From NCBI RefSeq assembly GCF_900110605.1, contig NZ_FOFI01000003.1:682001-746000 (forward strand): 64,000 nucleotides of DNA, given 5' to 3'. Numbering within the stretch: position 1 is the stretch's first letter; every line of letters begins with the position of its first letter. This DNA comes from Epilithonimonas lactis. Its GTDB lineage: Bacteria; Bacteroidota; Bacteroidia; Flavobacteriales; Weeksellaceae. The notes below the pieces were generated by a model, which did no database searches, was not told the DNA's origin, and worked only from the letters and a program-made list of their open reading frames with translations. Made by a program: the position numbers and the translations under genes. Positions 34,525 through 42,706 of the stretch are shown here, in pieces.

Positions 34525-36627
34525 ATGCAAGAACAAGTTTTTGACAGATGCCATATAATTAATGGACTTTTAATCGATAACCAAGAAAATGAAGCAAGAC
34601 AGGAGCTCATTAAATTGTTAGATTTTCACAACACTAATCAATTAGCTTACAATCCATTAGTTAATCATTTAATAAGAGAAACAGGTCTTTTTCCATACTT
34701 GGAGTTAGAAACCTCTAATTGGGAAGAAAGATTTATCTATAATGCCTTTAAAGTTGATGTCGGCGAAGAAAATCCCTTAACTCTACATAGAGAACAATCT
34801 TTTTTACTTAAAAAGCTTTTGGAAGGAAAAAATATTGCTGTAAGTGCACCAACAAGTTTCGGTAAAAGCTTTGTAATTGATGCGTATATTAAAATTAAAA
34901 AACCAAATAATGTTTTAATAATAGTTCCAACATTAGCACTAACAGACGAAACTAGAAGACGATTATATAAAAAATTCGCTCACGAGTATAAAATCATAAC
35001 AACCTCTGATGTTGAATTGTCAGATAAAAACATATTCATATTTCCACAGGAAAGAGCTATGAATTACATTAACATCGTGGAGTCATTTGACATTATGATA
35101 GTTGATGAATTCTATAAAGCCAGTAGTAAATTTGATAAAGAAAGGTCGCCAAGTTTAATTAGAGCGATGATTAAACTTGGAGCAAAATCAAATCAAAAGT
35201 ATTATTTAGCTCCAAATATCACGTCATTAGAAAACAATCCATTTACAGACGATATGGAATTTATAAGGCTTGATTTTAATACCGTTTTTTTAGAGAAACA
35301 CGAACTATACAATCAAATCAAGAATAATGATGAAAAAAGCGAAGTACTCTTAGAAATCCTATCTAAAAATAAAGGAAAATCTCTGATTTATGCTGGTACA
35401 TATTCCAATATTGATAGCCTAACTATTTTATTTCTTGCGACATATGAGCCAGTTAAAAATGAACTTCTTGAAATGTTTGCAAATTGGCTTTCTAAGAATT
35501 ATGATTTCAATTGGAGCTTAACAAAATTAGTTAGTCGCGAAATTGGCGTTCACAATGGCCGACTACATCGTTCTTTAAGTCAAATCCAAGTAAAACTATT
35601 TGAAGAAGGAGAGGGAATACGAAATTTAATTTCAACATCTTCAATCATAGAAGGCGTTAATACATCTGCTGAAAACGTGATAATTTGGAGAAATAGAAAA
35701 GGAAGTGCAAAATTGGACGATTTCACTTATAAAAATATTATTGGAAGAGGTGGCAGAATGTTTAAGCACTTTATAGGTAAGATTTACATTTTAGAACAAC
35801 CACCAGAAGAAGGCTTAACTCAATTAAGCATTCCCTTTCCAGATGAAATACTAGGAGATTTAGAAGAATCAAAATATGATGGATTATTAACTAAAGAGCA
35901 AGTTGCAAAATTAAAGTTCTATAATGATGAAATGGCTGAGCTTGTTGGAGCTAAAGTCTATGAAGAACTAAAATCAGAATCCATTTTTCAATCGAGTAAC
36001 TCTGATTTGATAAAGGCTATAGCAATTGATTTGACTAAAAATCCTGACGAATGGAATGGCTTATATTACTTGAATGAATTTAAGCCTGAAAATTGGGATA
36101 GACTTCTTTATAAAGTGATAAAGTTACAACCAGGAAACTGGGATTGTAGCTATAAAACCTTTGTCGAATTTATAAAAATAATGGCTTACAATTGGACTAA
36201 ATCTATTCCCGAACTGCTAAAAGAACTTGAAGATTATGATGTTGGGATTGATACTTTTTTTCTACTAGAAAGAAATGTCACATATAAATTTTCAGCACTT
36301 TTAAATGATTTAAATACGTTACAAAAACGAATTTTAAAAAATAAGCAATATGATATTTCTAAATTCATAAAGTGGTGTTCAAACGCATTTCTACCTAAAG
36401 TTGTATTCCAACTTGAAGAATATGGTTTGCCTAGAATGATTTCAAAAAAAATTCACGAATCTAAAGTTATTGACTTCTATGATAGTGATTTAACCATACA
36501 TAAAGTAGTTGAAAAATTTAACGAAATAGGAAAAGAAATGACTATTGAAAAAACAAATAATTTGGACGAATTTGATAAATATATTTTGAATTATTTCTTT
36601 GACGGAATAAAAATAATGAACGCCTAA
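34525..36627 (+). CDS. hamB: Hachiman HamB helicase
   Basis: 700 aa, SF2 helicase: Walker A SAPTSFGKS (107-115), motif Ia-like VPTLALTDE, DExx box D194-E195-F196-Y197 where DEAH would be usual, SSIIEGVN motif V-like, and GRGGRMFKH motif VI. Expected to sense unusual DNA during phage infection and to release HamA. The convergent primase gene starts its last codon 2 nt after the stop here, leaving no room for a terminator between them. Confidence 0.88.
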   Translation: MQEQVFDRCHIINGLLIDNQENEARQELIKLLDFHNTNQLAYNPLVNHLIRETGLFPYLELETSNWEERFIYNAFKVDVGEENPLTLHREQSFLLKKLLEGKNIAVSAPTSFGKSFVIDAYIKIKKPNNVLIIVPTLALTDETRRRLYKKFAHEYKIITTSDVELSDKNIFIFPQERAMNYINIVESFDIMIVDEFYKASSKFDKERSPSLIRAMIKLGAKSNQKYYLAPNITSLENNPFTDDMEFIRLDFNTVFLEKHELYNQIKNNDEKSEVLLEILSKNKGKSLIYAGTYSNIDSLTILFLATYEPVKNELLEMFANWLSKNYDFNWSLTKLVSREIGVHNGRLHRSLSQIQVKLFEEGEGIRNLISTSSIIEGVNTSAENVIIWRNRKGSAKLDDFTYKNIIGRGGRMFKHFIGKIYILEQPPEEGLTQLSIPFPDEILGDLEESKYDGLLTKEQVAKLKFYNDEMAELVGAKVYEELKSESIFQSSNSDLIKAIAIDLTKNPDEWNGLYYLNEFKPENWDRLLYKVIKLQPGNWDCSYKTFVEFIKIMAYNWTKSIPELLKELEDYDVGIDTFFLLERNVTYKFSALLNDLNTLQKRILKNKQYDISKFIKWCSNAFLPKVVFQLEEYGLPRMISKKIHESKVIDFYDSDLTIHKVVEKFNEIGKEMTIEKTNNLDEFDKYILNYFFDGIKIMNA

Positions 36628-36628
36628 A

Positions 36629-37486
36629 TTAAAATTTATTTTCCGTAGTATTCATACAAAACCATTCATTCAAATCTATAAAATCCTTGTACACCAAAGA
36701 ACAATCTTCTACATTTTTATACTTTTTTTGAATAGTTTCTCTAGTTGCATTTCCATTTGGGTCATTGTCCAAGAAAAGTGAAATTCTATCATATTCTTTC
36801 AACGATTCTTCAACTCTGAAAAGCATCGCCGTAGAATTGAGAATCAAACAATCTGAAATTGAACTTTCTGCACTTTCCAAATTTTTAAAAGTCAGATAAT
36901 CAAAAAAACCTTCAAAAACTACAATTTCATTGGAAGTATTCAAATCATTTTTTATCAAAGTGACATCTTTTTTGCCCAAACAGATTTTTGAATATTTACT
37001 TCGGATTTCAACTCCTCCTGAATTATTAAAAAATCCGATTCCAAAATATTTCTTACCATTCAACATATACTCAATTTGTTTTACCAAATCTTTTTGTTCG
37101 CAAACTTTTCGGGATTTTAAATATTGAATTAAAGCAGGGTGCTTAATTTCATTTACTTTTATGATTTGATAATTTTTTACTTGGACAGTATCTTCAATCC
37201 GAATATGATTTTGAACTGAGAAGTCAAATTTTTCAAGATACTTCAAAGCATCAGAAACTGAACATCGATTCATTTGCTGAACGATTGAAATCACATCATA
37301 ACTTTTCCCGGTTCCGAAATCAAATGCTTTATTTTTAACGAAATCAACCGAAAAACTCGGGATTTTTTCTTCCCTGTCAAGCGCAAAGTACAATGCAGTT
37401 TTCCGATTCTCTTTAACAGGAAAAAGGCTGAACGATTCCAAAACTGTTCTTATATTCACTTTTTCTTTTACTTCTTCGCAATTCAT
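36629..37486 (-). CDS. Toprim-type primase-like protein
   Basis: 285 aa. Residues about 1-75 match the CHC2-like N-terminus (VNIRTVLESF...FDFGTGKSYDVISIVQQ) but the zinc-binding cysteines are gone. The C-terminal half has toprim motifs: VFEGFFDYL and LFLDNDPNGNATRE. Plasmid-encoded primases of this plan are common in Bacteroidota mobile elements. It would prime plasmid replication or the incoming strand. It lies next to the origin. Confidence 0.78.
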   Translation of the reverse strand: MNCEEVKEKVNIRTVLESFSLFPVKENRKTALYFALDREEKIPSFSVDFVKNKAFDFGTGKSYDVISIVQQMNRCSVSDALKYLEKFDFSVQNHIRIEDTVQVKNYQIIKVNEIKHPALIQYLKSRKVCEQKDLVKQIEYMLNGKKYFGIGFFNNSGGVEIRSKYSKICLGKKDVTLIKNDLNTSNEIVVFEGFFDYLTFKNLESAESSISDCLILNSTAMLFRVEESLKEYDRISLFLDNDPNGNATRETIQKKYKNVEDCSLVYKDFIDLNEWFCMNTTENKF

Positions 37487-37915
37487 TTTTTTTCTTTTTT
37501 AAAGCAAATTTTTTATCCACATTTTCCTTTTTAATAAAAAAAAACTTTTTAATTACTTTTAATATACTTTTAATGAGGCTTTGTATCCTCTTATGACAAA
37601 GGTTTTGAGCCGCTTTTAGGGTGAGCGCAATTCCGAATTCTGGTGAGTGCAATTCCGAAAATAGAGTGACCGTAATTCCGAAAAGACAACTGTTTTAGGG
37701 TGAGTGCAATTCCGAATTCAACTTTCTATTTTCATTCATTTTTAATACAATACTCGTAGTTATCCACATTTTTTTATGGTTATCCATATTTTTAGTGAGT
37801 TTTGAATTTCGGAGTGAGCGCAATTCCGAAATATCACTCAAAAATTTTGGCACTTTAACACTTTCTTAACCTCAGTGACCGCAATTCCGAATTCCGGGTG
37901 AGCGCAATTCCGAAT
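37487..37915. other. Replication origin with seven iterons and DnaA boxes
   Basis: Seven copies of GTGA(G/C)(C/T)G(C/T)AATTCCGAA lie at 37,621-37,637, 37,643-37,659, 37,666-37,682, 37,700-37,716, 37,814-37,830, 37,875-37,891 and 37,898-37,914, all in one direction. TTATCCACA DnaA boxes are at 37,513-37,521 and 37,760-37,768, with a one-mismatch copy at 37,780-37,788. AT-rich stretches (for example 37,525-37,575) would melt first. The array lies right after the stop codon of the rep gene, which reads leftwards into it. Confidence 0.88.
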
Positions 37916-39046
37916 TCAAATAATTATCGGGTAACCATTTGGTAATAATTCTCCCATTTTTGTACGTCGATAAATTTGTATAATGTGTTCCTGAATTTCA
38001 TTCAGAAACAAGTTTCCTTGAAATTCCGTAGATTTAATTTCTTTCAATCGAGCTGTTCGGATAAATTCTTTGAATGCCTTTTCTATCAAAACTCTGGTTT
38101 GTGGAACGTTTCTGTATTGATGGGAAAACTGTAGCATTTCATTAGCGTGCAGACCATATCTTTTTCTGATGTAACTTAATCTTTGGGCAATTTTTTCACT
38201 ATGGTCAAGATACGCTTCGCTTGATTCCAATTGTTCTCTTGTGTTTCGAGATAAATTGTTGTTCGAAATGGTTTTGGTTAAATAAGGAATAATAAAAATT
38301 GAATCCCCTCTGTACTTGTAATTGAAGGAAAGCGTATTGAATGTATTCAAACTGATTCTTGCAGGTTTTAAAAATTTGAAGCAAAAATCCTTGGAAGTTT
38401 TATACTTCAATCCAAATTTCTTGTTCAGTGTTGAGAGTTTTAAAACAGCTCCATTTTCAGGCAGTTTTGCAAGCCAGATAGCGAAAATAATATGCTTATT
38501 GTTCCTGATATTGTACACCAAATTGTACAAAACGTAATTGTATTCCGGAATAACCATCAGTTTTTTAAGCCAATAACTACTGATTAAAAACGTGGTGTAA
38601 CCTCTCTGGTCATAACTAGGTATAGAAATTAGTCCACCAAAAGTTTTGATTTCCTTGCCTTTGGAATTAGTGGATTTATACCAGCTCATTTTGAACTTCG
38701 TAAGAAATTCATAAGCATCTACCACCTGCTTTGTAGATCCGCTTGGCGAAATTTTATTGTTCCTGATTTTTATGGAAGCGAAAATATTGTTCTCGGTTTC
38801 AAACTCTTCATCGAATAAGGAAAGTTGTTTAGGTCGGTCTTCCGGACGAAATTGCTCATTGCTGATAATAGAAACAATATTAAATATCACCCTAAGAGCA
38901 TTGATGGGAATATCCGCAGCCTCGTGACCTTCGAAAATAAAATCGTCCACGAAATGGTTTCCCAACCGAATTCTCTCAGGATTTACTTCATTATTATTTT
39001 CAAATTCCTTGCGGATTAACCGTAAATCCTTTTCCGGGACAGCCAT
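37916..39046 (-). CDS. Rep_3-type plasmid replication initiator
   Basis: 376 aa. The protein has the Rep_3/RepB initiator plan of two winged-helix domains (about 90-210 and 230-330) rich in basic and aromatic residues; the N-terminal KDLRLIRKEFENNNEVNPERIRLGNHF stretch is typical of Bacteroidota initiators. It would bind the iterons that begin right after its stop codon. This, with the iterons, is the main evidence that the window is a plasmid. Confidence 0.82.
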   Translation of the reverse strand: MAVPEKDLRLIRKEFENNNEVNPERIRLGNHFVDDFIFEGHEAADIPINALRVIFNIVSIISNEQFRPEDRPKQLSLFDEEFETENNIFASIKIRNNKISPSGSTKQVVDAYEFLTKFKMSWYKSTNSKGKEIKTFGGLISIPSYDQRGYTTFLISSYWLKKLMVIPEYNYVLYNLVYNIRNNKHIIFAIWLAKLPENGAVLKLSTLNKKFGLKYKTSKDFCFKFLKPARISLNTFNTLSFNYKYRGDSIFIIPYLTKTISNNNLSRNTREQLESSEAYLDHSEKIAQRLSYIRKRYGLHANEMLQFSHQYRNVPQTRVLIEKAFKEFIRTARLKEIKSTEFQGNLFLNEIQEHIIQIYRRTKMGELLPNGYPIII

Positions 39047-39119
39047 AACATTGCTTTAAATTGGGATTGAAATTTTTATTCTTCTTGATACATTTTAAAT
39101 GATTACTCGATTAGTAATT

Positions 39120-39326
39120 TTATATCAACTCGATTTTCTCGCTTACGAGGGTTTTGGCTCCTTCATTGAGGTTATAATATTTGTAAATATTAATGCCTTG
39201 ACCTTGGAAGACCCTTTTCTCGACTTTACCGAAATTTGGGATCTTCACTTTTTGAATTCCTTTGTACTCGGCAAGCATTCCGTTGATGGTTACTTTTTGA
39301 CCGGGTTTTAAATCTGATATTTTCAT
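39120..39326 (-). CDS. Small beta-rich hypothetical protein
   Basis: 68 aa. It opens MKISDLKPGQKVTINGMLAEYKG, a KOW/SH3-like beta pattern, and ends in a charged tail. It lies in the replication region. No family is certain. Confidence 0.5.
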   Translation of the reverse strand: MKISDLKPGQKVTINGMLAEYKGIQKVKIPNFGKVEKRVFQGQGINIYKYYNLNEGAKTLVSEKIELI

Positions 39327-39372
39327 AATTTAATTTTTTAGTGTGTTTTTACCCTAGACATTTGCCTAGGCT

Positions 39373-40125
39373 TCAAAGGTTGCCGTTTTGGGATTTAGGA
39401 CGTTTGATATCCGGAATGGATTGAAGTGAAAGTTGATGGCTTTCCGTTTGACTTTTCATAAAAGGTAACGTACTTTTCAATGAAGATCTCCAGTTGGTAA
39501 TAGGTCTATCAGAACTATTTTTCCATCCATTCTTTTTCCAATTCTCATATTTCGATTGTATTTCAGAATCTAACTCAGGCTCGTAAATTTTTAATGTTTC
39601 CGCATACGTCATAAATTCTTCCAAAGACGGAATATTTTCATCGTTCCCTTTTTGATTTGTTGGTTGTGGTTGTGAGGATTGTATTGTTTGCGATAAATAG
39701 CTTTCAATTTCCTGATCAATGGTGTTTTCAGAAAAATTTTGAACGGGACGATCTGTAAGTAATGAAACTCCGGATTCTACTGTTTTTTGAATAGATTCCT
39801 CCTTTCCAATTTCTTTTTTTCTTACCATTTCAGGCTCAGAAATTTGTGAAGGATAATCTCCTATTAACCTGTATTTACACGCAAGTCCGCTTGTTGTTTG
39901 GTATTGAATCAATCCTAAATTCCGGAGTTTTTCTTTAGTGGATTTTACCGTTTTTCTAGTCACCCCTAATTCTATGCTTATGACAACATCAGAAATTTGA
40001 AAATCACAAGAGTCATTGTCAGAACCAATTTTCAGCAGGTATAGGTACATTGAAATTCCCGTTGTTCCAATTGATTTTTTTTGGTTAAAATCCCAAAACC
40101 GCTGCATTAATTCAAGGTGATGCAT
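39373..40125 (-). CDS. Winged-helix replication/regulatory protein
   Basis: 250 aa. An N-terminal winged-HTH is suggested (FQISDVVISIELGVTRKTVKSTKEKLRNLGLIQYQ), then a Gln/Ser/Glu-rich linker and a C-terminal domain with WKNSSDRPITNWRSSLKSTLPF, as in DnaD-like/plasmid accessory proteins. It is next to the DUF3853-type gene, reading toward rep. Role in replication or copy control is inferred. Confidence 0.6.
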   Translation of the reverse strand: MHHLELMQRFWDFNQKKSIGTTGISMYLYLLKIGSDNDSCDFQISDVVISIELGVTRKTVKSTKEKLRNLGLIQYQTTSGLACKYRLIGDYPSQISEPEMVRKKEIGKEESIQKTVESGVSLLTDRPVQNFSENTIDQEIESYLSQTIQSSQPQPTNQKGNDENIPSLEEFMTYAETLKIYEPELDSEIQSKYENWKKNGWKNSSDRPITNWRSSLKSTLPFMKSQTESHQLSLQSIPDIKRPKSQNGNL

Positions 40126-40126
40126 C

Positions 40127-40378
40127 TTATTTTTGTGCGAAAAGCGCTAATGCCTTTTCCTTATCAATGATGATAATGTTTCCTTTTTGAATGATGGCGT
40201 CATCCAACAGTCCTGAAGATTTTATTTCTGAGGCTTTCGAAATAGAACATCCCAGCATTTTCGCCAAACCTTTCAATCCATATTCATATTTTTTTTCCGA
40301 ATTAATTTTTTTGGAAACCTCCAAAAATTCTTCAACAGTTAGTCTCCATATCGGAGTTTTGGGATCTATATTCTTCAT
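40127..40378 (-). CDS. DUF3853-like small HTH protein
   Basis: 83 aa. The middle has an excisionase/HTH-like pattern (YGLKGLAKMLGCSISKASEIKSSGLLDDAIIQKGNIIIID) in which a recognition helix precedes a short beta wing. DUF3853 proteins are common in Bacteroidota mobile elements. It sits one base upstream of the winged-helix gene. Confidence 0.7.
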   Translation of the reverse strand: MKNIDPKTPIWRLTVEEFLEVSKKINSEKKYEYGLKGLAKMLGCSISKASEIKSSGLLDDAIIQKGNIIIIDKEKALALFAQK

Positions 40379-40384
40379 TTGTTC

Positions 40385-40927
40385 TTAATTTATAGATTTT
40401 TTCAGTTCAGAGATCCAATTCCTCGCAGCAGCCTGCCAGCATTTCATCGGTTTCTCATTACTCAATTTCCAGTTTTTAAATCGATAAAAAGAAAAAAAAC
40501 GATCTGCCTCAGCAGATGGGAGATCCCGTTCAGTAAAATATAACTCAACTTCATTGAACACCGGAACTAAAAACCGAATCTCATCTTTTAGTAAGAAATT
40601 TTGATTTTGAGATATTTTTTTTTCACCTGCTTTTTCAGTGCCAAAATCAATGATCTCGACCAAGCTTCCTTTGTATGAGTTATAACTTGGTGAATACCGT
40701 ATAAATCCTGCGCGATAAAGTTCTCTGATGCATTTATGGTAGGTAGCGATTGACCTGATCTTACTTAACTTCATCACATCTTCCCTGCTGATCCGAAAAG
40801 GATTCTGAAACCGGTTCAAACTCCAGAACTGGAAAAGTGAAACATACATACTGATATGAGAGGGATACAATCGATCATCTTCAATAACACGCTCAAAAAA
40901 GCCGATGATATTTTTATTATTCTTCAT
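40385..40927 (-). CDS. HTH protein of the plasmid regulatory block
   Basis: 180 aa. A winged-HTH is suggested by ISREDVMKLSKIRSIATYHKCIRELYRAGFIRY, followed by a C-terminal domain with FKNWKLSNEKPMKCWQAAARNWISEL, a motif recurring in the neighbouring 39373-40125 product. Probably DNA-binding; family name uncertain. Confidence 0.6.
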   Translation of the reverse strand: MKNNKNIIGFFERVIEDDRLYPSHISMYVSLFQFWSLNRFQNPFRISREDVMKLSKIRSIATYHKCIRELYRAGFIRYSPSYNSYKGSLVEIIDFGTEKAGEKKISQNQNFLLKDEIRFLVPVFNEVELYFTERDLPSAEADRFFSFYRFKNWKLSNEKPMKCWQAAARNWISELKKSIN

Positions 40928-40943
40928 AATTCCGTATTAAAAA

Positions 40944-41207
40944 TTATTGTTTTTTATCCGCGAGTAATTTTTGGATGTCTTTATAATTGTAATACAAGGA
41001 GCCTCCTATCTTGCTGTACGATAATGTTCCATTGATCCTCAGATTTTGTAAGGTTCCTGAAGATATGTTAAGAAGCTTCTTGACCTCAGAACTCCGAAGC
41101 CATAATTTTTGCTCGGTCGTCTTACCCTTGAGTAATATTTCAATGCCTTCCAATAGTTCAATTTTGAATTGCTGAAGGTCTTCTTTGGTGATAATAGATA
41201 TTGCCAT
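40944..41207 (-). CDS. Small excisionase-like HTH protein
   Basis: 87 aa. A MerR/excisionase-type wing is visible (LWLRSSEVKKLLNISSGTLQNLRINGTLSYSKIGGSLYYNYKDIQKLL), preceded by a short helical part. It is the first gene of the HTH block. It may set excision or regulate the inverted-repeat region just upstream. Confidence 0.75.
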   Translation of the reverse strand: MAISIITKEDLQQFKIELLEGIEILLKGKTTEQKLWLRSSEVKKLLNISSGTLQNLRINGTLSYSKIGGSLYYNYKDIQKLLADKKQ

Positions 41208-41251
41208 TTGTCAATTATTTTGTTCGACAAAATTTCAAAATCACGCTTAAT

Positions 41252-41285
41252 ATCTTTCGGTAGTTTCTCGGTACTACCGAAAGAC
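41252..41285. repeat. Lox-like inverted repeat, copy 1
   Basis: CTTTCGGTAGT (41,254-41,264), an 8-nt spacer, then ACTACCGAAAG (41,273-41,283). The 34-nt unit agrees with the second copy at about 30 positions. Arm and spacer lengths recall tyrosine-recombinase sites or partition sites. Confidence 0.75.
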
Positions 41286-41590
41286 TCTTTTGTACATCCT
41301 TTGAATACAGAGTCTTAGATCAATGGTTACTGGTGATTAAACTGATTTTTTTTGAAATTGGAAAAAAAACCTCCAATGCATTGCGATAAGCAACACTTTT
41401 ATTGGATTATAATTCAATATTTATATAAATTTTTTATTCCTTCCCATTAAGACTATAGTTTTCCCGACATTTTTAAGAATTAGCTTGATCGAATTCAAAT
41501 TAGCTTGAAGTACTTTTAACTATCATCTAAGTAGAAATCTCTTTGATAATGGTGTGTGTAAAGTTTCTCTATGAATAAATCACACAGAAG

Positions 41591-41625
41591 ATCTTTCGGT
41601 AGCTTATCGATACTACCGAAAGATT
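41591..41625. repeat. Lox-like inverted repeat, copy 2
   Basis: ATCTTTCGGTAG (41,591-41,602) pairs with CTACCGAAAGAT (41,613-41,624), around a 10-nt spacer. Same orientation as copy 1 and nearly identical to it, with changes mostly in the centre. Confidence 0.75.
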
Positions 41626-41809
41626 ACAATTACAATTCCTATGAAATACTATTTCATAGGTCAATTGTTGGAATTATAAACGATAAGGACTCTTAATTTA
41701 TAGTACATCAAGATTAAGGCAGCTTAAGATGTTATAAGTTTTAATAGGTGAAAATAGAATATGGTCTTATTTGAAATTGGAGAATTATGTGTAGAAACTA
41801 ATTGTTCTC

Positions 41810-42655
41810 CTATAGGTCTAAGTCATCCAAATACTGATTAAAATTATGCTGAAGCAATGACAGAAATTTTGTTCTATCCGTTTTTCTTAACCGTATTTCG
41901 CTGAATGTTTTATGATAATTCCCTAAACCAATATTTAATGAATTTTCTGCCCAACGGAAAATTTCCGCCAGATCTGAATGACCTCCATTAAAACACTTCG
42001 TTTGATGAAGTGCATACAACAGCTCAATAAGGGCAACTTTCGGGGCTGTCCATTCCAGATTCTTAATATGGTCAATAGAGTTTTCTTTACTGTCTTTTGA
42101 ATCAATTTTATTTGTTAAATATTGTTCAAGAAGATCATTTGCCATTATTTGAGACACAATATGGTCGTGGGAAGTGGAAAATTCCTCATCATAACTGTAC
42201 AATTCCGGACTGAGCTTCAACTTAAAATCAAATTTGAACCGAACGAAATATTTTTTGTCCAAGTATGTAGATTTACGACGATAATAACTGATGAATTCTC
42301 TTTGCTCATTATAGAAATATAAAAGATTGGATCTCTCGTTTTCATAATACGATCTTAACGCCTGCGAATCAGCATAGGGTTTTGAGGCTTCTATGGCAAG
42401 CACTTTGGAGTAGTAAATATAAACTGCTACGAACTGCGGTTTGGTATTTTTAAAGAAATATATTTCGTTACTCCAGTCCGGAAATTGATATTGGCGCAAT
42501 AGGTCTTTCAATTGTCTTATAGAAGCGTCTGTTTCCATCAGAATTTCTTCTGCCCGAATCACAATATCATTCTCACTTCTGTTGATCTGATCCACTGCCG
42601 TTGTAAGATCTTTCCAAAGCTGATCCACTTTTTTTTTAAAATTTTGTCCGTTCAT
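41810..42655 (-). CDS. RteC-domain protein
   Basis: 281 aa. The C-terminal part carries the RteC pattern (LEWTAPKVALIELLYALHQTKCFNGGHSDLAEIFRWAENSLNIGLGNYHKTFSEIRLRKTDRTKFL), preceded by an all-helical N-terminal half. In CTnDOT, RteC controls excision and transfer. Here it lies by the inverted repeats and may act on that region. Start at 42,655 keeps the first basic helix. Confidence 0.83.
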   Translation of the reverse strand: MNGQNFKKKVDQLWKDLTTAVDQINRSENDIVIRAEEILMETDASIRQLKDLLRQYQFPDWSNEIYFFKNTKPQFVAVYIYYSKVLAIEASKPYADSQALRSYYENERSNLLYFYNEQREFISYYRRKSTYLDKKYFVRFKFDFKLKLSPELYSYDEEFSTSHDHIVSQIMANDLLEQYLTNKIDSKDSKENSIDHIKNLEWTAPKVALIELLYALHQTKCFNGGHSDLAEIFRWAENSLNIGLGNYHKTFSEIRLRKTDRTKFLSLLQHNFNQYLDDLDL

Positions 42656-42706
42656 ACGTTTTTCAATTTTTTGTTAACGTAAAAATCGGGCTAAAAAATA
42701 ATAAAG

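Larger units (their letters stand above)
41208..41809. other. Regulatory/site-specific region with paired inverted repeats
   Basis: No gene is seen. Two nearly identical inverted repeats (41,252-41,285 and 41,591-41,625) lie 337 bp apart, and a third, different one at 41,638-41,660 (CCTATGAAAT-ACT-ATTTCATAGG). A short direct repeat, ATTAGCTTGA, occurs around 41,470-41,505. The rest is AT-rich. It separates the HTH block from rteC. Confidence 0.7.

Noticed and set aside
37413-37652. 79-codon minus-strand open frame spanning the primase start and first iterons
   Set aside because: Lys-rich, overlaps the primase gene and origin repeats; a by-product of the AT-rich origin.
37621-37914. CRISPR array reading of the iterons
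   Set aside because: Repeats are 17 nt with short irregular spacers and abut a Rep gene; they are iterons.
41252-41660. CRISPR-like array reading of the repeated palindromes
   Set aside because: Only two similar units with 300-bp spacing and no cas genes; spacing is wrong for CRISPR.
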